From Nemertoderma westbladi (lineage: Eukaryota > Xenacoelomorpha > Nemertodermatida > Nemertodermatidae), in contig JAUCBJ010009136.1 of the NCBI GenBank assembly GCA_032718475.1, positions 207,572-271,571 of the forward strand: a DNA stretch of 64,000 nt, given 5' to 3'. The notes under the pieces were generated by a model. The model ran no database searches, was not told the DNA's origin, and worked only from the letters and a program-made list of their open reading frames with translations. The translations under genes and the position numbers were made by a program. Shown piece by piece: positions 57,330 through 64,000 of the stretch. Position 1 is the stretch's first letter. Each line of letters starts with the position of its first letter.

Positions 57330-59335
57330 TTGCATCTTGTTCTAGAACACATTTATCGTTAAAAAAAATGTTTTTATTATTTCTAGAACATTAGCTATTT
57401 TAGTACTAACTAAGAGCTAATATGGCTATGACGCAACCCATTATTGAATCCATTTAAATAGATATTTGTCATCAAAAAATGTACTAGAACATATTGTCTA
57501 TTAATTGTTTTTATTTATTTGTTTTAGAACAAATAATTGTTGTTCTAGAACAAAATTAATTAATTAGGTTTTTTGTTGTTATCAAAGCTAGTATTCCTTA
57601 CTTTTTAAAAATGGTCGTCATTCATTTTGGTAAAAAGTAATGTTCTAGAACAAATATTATTTGTTCTACCTGTTGTACTACTTTGTTCTACTAGTTGTTT
57701 TGATAAATTGTGGTGTTTTTTTATTTTTTATTTTTGTTAAAGAATAACTTTAGTGTAACTGATGAAATATTGACGGAGAGACATGTAGCTAAAGATTGAC
57801 GGAGAGACCTTCCGACGGACCAAACGCTTGTAGCTAAAGATTGACGGAGAGACCTTCCGATGGACCAAACACTTGTAGCTAAAGATTGACGAAGAGACCT
57901 TCCGACGGACAAACGCTTGTAGCTAAAGATTGACGAAGAGACCTTCCGATGGACCAAACACTTGTAGCTAAAGATTGACGGAGAGACCTTCCGATGGACA
58001 AACGCTTGTAGCTAAAGATTGACGGAGAGACCTTCCGACGGACAAACGCTTGTAGCTAAAGATTGACGGAGAGACCTTCCGATGGACCAAACGCTTGTAG
58101 CTAAAGATTGACGAAGAGACCTTCCGACGGACCAAACACTTGTAGCTAAAGATTGACGGAGAGACCTTCCGATGGACCAAACACTTGTAGCTAAAGATTG
58201 ACGAAGAGACCTTCCGACGGACCAAACGCTTGTAGCTAAAGATTGACGGAGAGACCTTCCGATGGACCAAACACTTGTAGCTAAAGATTGACGAAGAGAC
58301 CTTCCGACGGACCAAACGCTTGTAGCTAATGATTGACGAACAGACCTTCCGACGGACCAAACGCTTGTAGCTAAAGATTGACGAAGAGACCTTCCGACGG
58401 ACAAACGCTTGTAGCTAAAGATTGACGAAGAGACCTTCCGACGGACCAAACGCTTGTAGCTAAAGATTGACGAAGAGACCTTCCGACGGACCAAACGCTT
58501 GTAGCTAAAGATTGACGGAGAGACCTTCCGATGGACCAAACACTTGTAGCTAAAGATTGACGAAGAGACCTTCCGACGGACCAAACGCTTGTAGCTAAAG
58601 ATTGACGAAGAGACCTTCCGATGGACCAAACGCTTGTAGCTAAAGATTGACGGAGAGACCTTCCGACGGACCAAACGCTTGTAGCTAAAGATTGATGGAG
58701 AGACCTTCCGATGGACCAAACGCTTGTAGCTAAAGATTGACGGAGAGACCTTCCGATGGACCAAACGCTTGTAGCTAAAGATTGACGGAGAGACCTTCCG
58801 ACGGACCAAACGCTTGTAGCTAAAGATTGATGGAGAGACCTTCCGATGGACCAAACGCTTGTAGCTAAAGATTGACGGAGAGACCTTCCGACGGACCAAA
58901 CGCTTGTAGCTAAAGATTGATGGAGAGACCTTCCGATGGACCAAACGCTTGTAGCTAAAGATTGACGGAGAGACCTTCCGATGGACCAAACGCTTGTAGC
59001 TAAAGATTGACGGAGAGACCTTCCGATGGACCAAACGCTTGTAGCTAAAGATTGACGGAGAGACCTTCCGATGGACCAAACGCTTGTAGCTAAAGATTGA
59101 CGGAGAGACCGACGGAGAGGTGAATCTATCTCTGTTTCAAATTTTATCAGAAATGTCTCCAGGCGGAGAGATAGAAGAAACAAATTTCATATAATCTTAT
59201 TAAGATTTCTAGAAATTTAAATTTTAAAATTTTAGATTTTATAAATATAAATTTAGGGGGGTGGGTGTGGGGCAGGGGCAGGTACCTGAATAAAGACACT
59301 ATATTCCAGGACACTGTACCGTTGTTACGCAGCTA
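57330..59335 (+). mobile_element. Dispersed element, copy 1, carrying an expanded minisatellite
   Basis: Begins with several TTCTAGAA palindromes (57340-57660). It then matches copy 3 (60868-61300, inverted): taaagaataact and atattgacggagaga (57738-57785), the minisatellite in place of a single core, gaggtgaat...ctgtttcaaatttt (59116-59145), a G-rich tract (59256-59280) and gacactatattccaggacac (59296-59315). No coding capacity. Confidence 0.65.
57771..59110. repeat. 45-bp minisatellite, about 29 units
   Basis: The unit starts gacggagagaccttccgatg and continues with gaccaaacgcttgtagctaa. A few units are 44 bp (gacggacaaacg), which shifts the frame. Because 45 is divisible by three and one minus frame lacks stops, it makes ORFs of up to 355 codons with a 15-residue repeat (LVHRKVSPSIFSYKR). 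There is no sign these are genes. Confidence 0.95.
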
Positions 59336-59344
59336 CTTATGAAA

Positions 59345-59765
59345 AATTACACGTTCTAGAATTTTGTGTATTTATTAAATATAATAAATGGCCTCCAACG
59401 AACAATAATTCTTGCAATCTTTGAACGCCTATATCTCAGCTGTTTCCCAACGAAATTCAGATATTGTTACATATTTGGAATCCTTGCAACGCAAGCTTTC
59501 TAATGATATGAAACGATGATTACGACTAATGTGAAGAAAGGCTACGATACAGAGGGTGCGATTTCGCAAAATACACTTTTTTTTAACGCTTATAAAAAGG
59601 CCAAATCGAAAATACCCGCTTCATGGGGTCATCGACGGTGAGTTGAACTAGTTTCGTTTCAAATTCCAAGCAATATGATAAAATTTGTAGAAATGTTTGG
59701 GGGGGAGGGGGGGGGGGGACCGTCATCAGAAAATGGCACTATATTGCGGGTCATATGTAGTTATT
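59345..59765 (+). mobile_element. Dispersed element, copy 2, with an unexpanded core
   Basis: TTCTAGAA at 59354, tatctcagctgtttcccaac, tcctatt-free segment ending atccttgcaac (59490), a single core atacacttttttttaacgct (about 59567), gacggtgagttgaac...gtttcaaattcc (59636-59670), G runs at 59699-59718, and cactatattgcgggtcat. The order is as in copy 3. From 59766 to 60051 nothing else is recognised. Confidence 0.65.
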
Positions 59766-60051
59766 TCGTTTGTAGATTATTTTGACTGTAACAACTAATT
59801 TCTGTTAGTTAGTTTACAAATCATAGCCTGAACACTTTGTGTTTTATTGTATTCATTCGATTATCAAATTAATAAAGATAATTAATGTAACATTTCAAAT
59901 TGATTTCCAAATTCAAATATTCACAGTAAACGTCGTTTCTTTTCAAACTTTGTAAGGATAATTGTAGAGGTTGAACCAGCGCATACTACGGACTCGATAC
60001 TGAACTACTGCGCTGTTCAACCCCCAGTGACCCTATTATATTATTGTGTAG

Positions 60052-60259
60052 GCGTTATTCCGAGCTTTGGGTCTGAACGAGAAAGACTTTAAGTTCGGTC
60101 TTACCAAGGCCTTCTTCCGGCCCGGTAAATTCGCCGAGTTCGATCAGATAATGAAGGCTGACCCGGAAAATCTGAAGGGATTAGTTGAGAAAGTTAGGAC
60201 TTGGTTGATATGCGCGAGATGGAAGAAAGCCCAATGGTGTACGCTCGCTACTATTAAAC
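60052..60259 (+). CDS. MYO6: Myosin VI exon (converter and class-specific insert 2)
   Basis: 208 nt, acceptor tgtag|gcg and donor ac|gtaagt, starting in phase 0 and ending in phase 1. It encodes [20 protein letters not shown], then [14 protein letters not shown] and [19 protein letters not shown]. The second half is the insert that only myosin VI has between converter and IQ motif; it binds calmodulin and redirects the lever arm toward the minus end. This makes the class assignment firm. Confidence 0.96.
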
Positions 60260-60459
60260 GTAAGTTTAACTGTAGGTTTTATGTAATATAACGAAGCTAT
60301 ATCTTGAAGCATCCTCTAATTAAAGTAGTGTTTATATTTATAATTACCGTTCGTAGAATTTACCCGGTATTGAGATGGAGGGATCAGGAATAGTTAATAA
60401 TATTTGCGGTTGATTAAGTTTTTCGAGCTATAATTATACCTGTTAAACTGTTTTTGCAG

Positions 60460-60612
60460 TAAAGAATAAGATTGAATTCCGAAACGCTGCGAGGAACGTA
60501 ATGCAGAAGTCTATACGTATGTTCCTTGTAATGAAACGAATACAACCCAAGGTGCAAGGCCTGCGCAAAGTTCAAGGATTGAAAGTGTTACTCAATAAAA
60601 TGGTGGATATAG
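60460..60612 (+). CDS. MYO6: Myosin VI exon (IQ region and start of the tail)
   Basis: 153 nt, acceptor tttgcag|ta and donor ag|gttagt. The first codon is completed by the base from the previous exon, and the exon again ends one base into a codon. It encodes KNKIEFRNAARNVMQKSIRM, then a basic stretch and LLNKMVDI, corresponding to the single degenerate IQ motif and the start of the lever-arm-extension helix. The following exon is not seen in the window. Confidence 0.94.
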
Positions 60613-60867
60613 GTTAGTCCAGATAGTATTTGTTCGTGTGTTGAAAATTAGAGACTTAACCCGTTATTTCAAAATAACTCCGTCAGGCCTGAAAAATCTA
60701 ATAATGAGTACGTAACCTTGTGTTAATTCGCACTCCAATAAGACATGTTTTTCGGTTTGTACCGATAGACTATGTACATATAGCTCTGTTCGGTCGGACT
60801 CCATCGGCCCTTTTAAATTCTAAGGTTGACTGACATCAAGCGTAGTCTACTGAAACTGACACGCAAA

Positions 60868-61300
60868 TACACCATGTCCTGGAATATAGTGTCGTTATTC
60901 ATGTACCCCCCCACCCCCCCCCCCCCCCCCCCCCCACCCAAATTTGTCTTCAAATGTTAATGAGATTGCATGAAATTTGAAACAGAGTCAGTTTCACCTC
61001 CCTCCTCCTTGCTGGGTGAGCCAGAATCTTTATTTTCGCTTTCGTTCTTTAGCTACAAGCATTTAAAAAAAGTGTCTCCGTCGATATTGCACCAGTCCCA
61101 CCGCAGTTATTCTTTAAACATTTAGTGATAGTGGGTACTAGTGGAAAGCTGACCGCACAAGGATTTCAAATATGTAAAAATGAATGAATTGAATTTGGTT
61201 GGGAAATAGCTGATATATGGGCATTCGAATTTTGCATGTATTGGCTTCTGCTACGGGGCGTTTATTCTATTTAATAAATACACAATGTTCTAGAATATTT
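60868..61300 (-). mobile_element. Dispersed element, copy 3, inverted, with an unexpanded core
   Basis: The reverse complement gives TTCTAGAACATTGTG, tatcagctatttcccaacc, aatccttg, taaagaataact, a single core cgacggagacac...cttgtagctaaag (61051-61090), gtgaaactgactctgtttca, a long G run (C22 on this strand, 60914-60935) and gacactatattccaggacat. It has the same order as copy 2 and the opposite orientation. Confidence 0.7.
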
Positions 61301-61407
61301 TGATTATGTATGAATATCCATATACTAGTATTATCATGTAGGCATTGCATTGTTGCCGATCTACTTATGAGATAAACAATATGTTCTAGAACATTGTGTA
61401 TTTATTT
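61273..61407. repeat. Hairpin with TTCTAGAA arms
   Basis: aataaatacacaatgttcta (61273) is mirrored by tagaacattgtgtatttatt near 61388-61407, with an 80-bp centre. It overlaps one end of copy 3. Confidence 0.75.
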
Positions 61408-61859
61408 ATTTTTTTATTATTTTTTTTAATTTAATAATGAATTCAATAATACTAATATATCAACACAGATTTAAGATATAACACTAATCTACCTGTTCTA
61501 GAAATAACGGCTGATTGAATAGAGTTTGCAAAGGGTACATCTAGTATTCCTCCTCTCCTTCCTCATCTTCGACTCCGCCACTGTCAACTCCGACCTCCTA
61601 CGAGCTACCCTGACTCCAGGCCGGCCGAGGAGACTGTCGATCGGATTCCCGTGTCCGCCAATCGTGCTACCCTCGTCCTGTGGGACCTAGATCCTCGGAT
61701 GCACATGCTGGCAGACCACAAAAGGGCGAAACTTAATCGGGTGCGCAACAAATTTATGGTTTCTGGGTAAGGGAATTTCCTCGCCGAAAACAACGGTGCC
61801 ATTCTCTTCAAGAGGGCATGAGCTGAACGGCCCCCTGTTGAACCCCCTGTTGCCGTGGG

Positions 61860-63095
61860 ACCATGGAACCCATTTTGGCAGTTAGAAGGATAATTGAAGA
61901 GTATCAAAAAAGAAAGACAGCATCTGGCTGTTATCTTTGTTGACTTCTTCAAGGCCTTTGATTCAGTCTCCCGCTCACGTATGTTCAGCATACTTTAATT
62001 ATATGGGATTCCTGATGAAATTATTGCAGCAATCAGATCAGTATACGATGGTTCGACAACATTTGTGTCTACTGTTGATGGTGACACAGAACCATTTGAA
62101 GTGTTATGGGGCGTCCTCCAGGGAGACACACTTGCACCATTCTTGTTCATAATTGTGGTTGACTATGTTCTACGCATGTCCTTAGATCATCATAATGATG
62201 ATGGGGTGATGATAACTCCACCTACTGGCTCCAGAAGTCGAGGAAATCCTGCCAAGTACCTAACTGATCTAGACTTTGCTGATGACTTAGGAGTACTCTC
62301 AGAATCACTAGAGGGAGCCCAACGGCTCCTCAGCTCATTAGAACATGCTGCTTCTAGTGTTGATCTTTTTATTAACTCCAGAAAGACCAAAATTTTGACA
62401 GTTAACTTTGAAAGTCCTCAGCAAGTCTCTGATCGGATGAGCATAAGCTCAAAGGATGGTATGCTTGAGCATGTGGACGACTTCTGTTACCTGGGATCAT
62501 GGATCCGGAAGTCAGGTGAGGACCTTCGAATACGTAAGGGAAAGGCATGGGCAGCCTTGAATAGGCTTTCCAGGATTTGGAAGTCACCGAGAATTAATCG
62601 GAAACTTAAGGTCCGATTATTTAGAGCAGCAGTAGTTCCAGTACTCCTCTATGGGAGTCCATGCTGGGTTCTAACTGCTGAGGACACCAAATCTCTGGAT
62701 GGCACATTCACAAGAATGCTACGCCGGGTTCATTGTGTCAAGTACAATGCACACATCTCCAACCAGACACTATACTGAACATTGGAGGTGTCTCATTGGT
62801 TCCCCCAAGCTTGACACTAGAACAAAATCGCCTCCGCTTTGCAGGACATTGCTTTCGCCGTGAGGACCAGCCAGTGCATAATCTTGTACTTTGGCAGCCC
62901 CATGGAGTGAATAAGCATGGTGGACAGCCCATGACTTTCTTGAGACGCATCTTAAAGGACACTGGTCTTGAAGATGCGGATGATCTAGAAAATGTCATGG
63001 GTGATAGGGAGTTGTGGCGGCGCAATTTTGTCGACAAGCCGGCACAGCATTCTTAAAAATGCAGCTGCAATGTAGCATGCCGATACTAGTACTAG
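61860..63095 (+). pseudogene. LINE reverse transcriptase copy, longest in the window, frameshifted
   Basis: Encodes RT palm pieces: HLAVIFVDFFKAFDSVSRS (about 61925-61980), a GVLQGDTLAPFLF motif, the catalytic FADD (62274-62285), then the LG..I thumb-like part and LLYGSPCW. The clade is uncertain (jockey/RTE-like). Breaks: a frame change near 61985-62040, and two extra nt at 62774 (actatactgaac against actatataac) that end the main frame. The last part (LEQNRLRFAGHCFRRE...) follows in another frame. The upstream 61530-61855 may be a degraded earlier part. The tail ends with gcatgccgatactagtacta. Confidence 0.85.
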
Positions 63096-64000
63096 TCTCA
63101 AGAATCTTCGGCTAATTCAACTGATGGGGGAGAAATCTTATGAACAGTTACGGAAATTACCTGATGCTGATTTAAACAAACCAAGAACGCCTTGATGAAC
63201 AAATTTCAATACAAGTGAATATATTTGATACTTAACAACATTTTAGATCAAAAGCACCTTGATGATATTTTAGATTAAAACGAAATTAACAATTTTATTA
63301 TACATACCGTATTATATTTATTATTTATAGTCAAATACAGACAAATAAATACAGTACAGATACAAATACATTTCCAGGCAGGGTCAGATTAGGGCATAGC
63401 CGAAAATAGGCCATCATCCAAGTCAATGGATTTTTCAATGATGCGTCTCAAATTAAATCGGATCAATCGATTTACCCCGCGTACCCAGTGTAAAAAAAAG
63501 TATTTCGGAAAAAAAAACAAAAAGCTGCCAACATACAAACATTCCTACATGGGCCACATCCACTAGGATGGACCACCCGCCGGTCCTGCAACTCAACACC
63601 TCACAGTTCTCGATCAGCCATATAAACCCCTTTAATTCTTAATACTCTTCAATAGTGCCTGCAAGGTGTTACTTGGTTTTCTTAATAATACAGTACGTTA
63701 CAACCGAAGTTGTACAATACACCGCTTTTTAAGTGGCCATTGTATCTTACACCATTATGTATGTGCCATTGAGAGATGAGATCTTATGAACTACCTTATA
63801 CACAAAAAATTTTCAAATACTTATTAGCCCGTCCGTGTGATACATTAACAATCAACAGCATGAAATGTGCAGTATGTGTGATACATTGAACAAAGACTAC
63901 CGGTAATGATCATGTTTGTGATACACTATAACTACTGTATGAATAAATAGATTAAAGATGAAATATAAAAATGAATCTGAATTCATAAACAGTTGTGATT
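63096..64000. other. Unassigned AT-rich sequence
   Basis: No gene, splice-flanked myosin exon or clear repeat is recognised. It contains short echoes of tgtgtgatacatt (63832-63920) only. Confidence 0.5.

Noticed and set aside
57721-59183. Minus-strand ORFs up to 355 codons with a 15-residue repeat
   Set aside because: Product of a 45-bp minisatellite. Several frames are open in turn and units of 44 bp shift the frame.
63096-64000. Next myosin VI tail exon
   Set aside because: No stretch with splice sites and a plausible helical-tail coding sequence was found.

Overview
This window is nuclear DNA of an invertebrate-type metazoan. Its backbone is four exons of a myosin VI gene on the + strand, with spliceosomal junctions in matching phase. 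The gene has very large introns filled with tandem repeats and transposons. Nothing bacterial is seen, and the species cannot be named from the sequence alone.

Layout. 1-2754 is a 39/46/50-bp satellite that runs up to the splice acceptor of the first visible myosin VI exon (2783-2915). A giant intron (2916-56501, 53.6 kb) follows. It holds, in order: a terminal-inverted-repeat structure (3006-12001) that encloses two hairpin elements and a 41-bp satellite; an intronless, GC-rich, antisense AIFM1-like gene (12208-13983); a stretch of small repeats and a tRNA-like remnant (14145-15760); a dead LINE fragment (16045-16835); a 23-bp satellite (16868-21950, continuing at 40027-41034); an 18-kb BEL/Pao LTR retrotransposon inserted into that satellite (21951-40026); a 66-bp satellite with nested higher-order structure (41086-53418), itself hit by a truncated LINE (51259-51672); and an 18-bp GC-rich minisatellite (53593-55880). 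Then come myosin VI exons at 56502-56632, 60052-60259 and 60460-60612. The intron before 60052 and the sequence after 60612 contain three copies of one dispersed element, one of them carrying a 45-bp minisatellite. A further LINE copy with a frameshift lies at 61860-63095.

The BEL/Pao element is the most interesting object. It has long LTRs (1610 and 1887 bp, about 99.75% identical outside one 277-bp indel) and a 5-bp target duplication. A single 2833-codon Gag-Pol frame carries protease, reverse transcriptase, RNase H and integrase. Downstream of integrase are two extra overlapping ORFs; the second has three CCHC zinc knuckles and a basic tail, as a nucleocapsid protein would. A well-formed 3' splice site lies just upstream of them. 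The LTR U3 carries both a pol II promoter (CCAAT boxes, palindrome, TATA) and a tRNA-like pol III unit (A box, B box, T6). A 20-nt motif recurs up to nine times across the element, in two coding frames and in non-coding DNA.

How the parts relate. Only myosin VI, the AIFM1-like gene and the BEL/Pao ORFs look protein-coding. The long ORFs in the 18-bp and 45-bp arrays are products of unit lengths divisible by three that lack stops. The order of events can be read from nesting: the 23-bp and 66-bp satellites existed before the BEL/Pao and LINE insertions that interrupt them.
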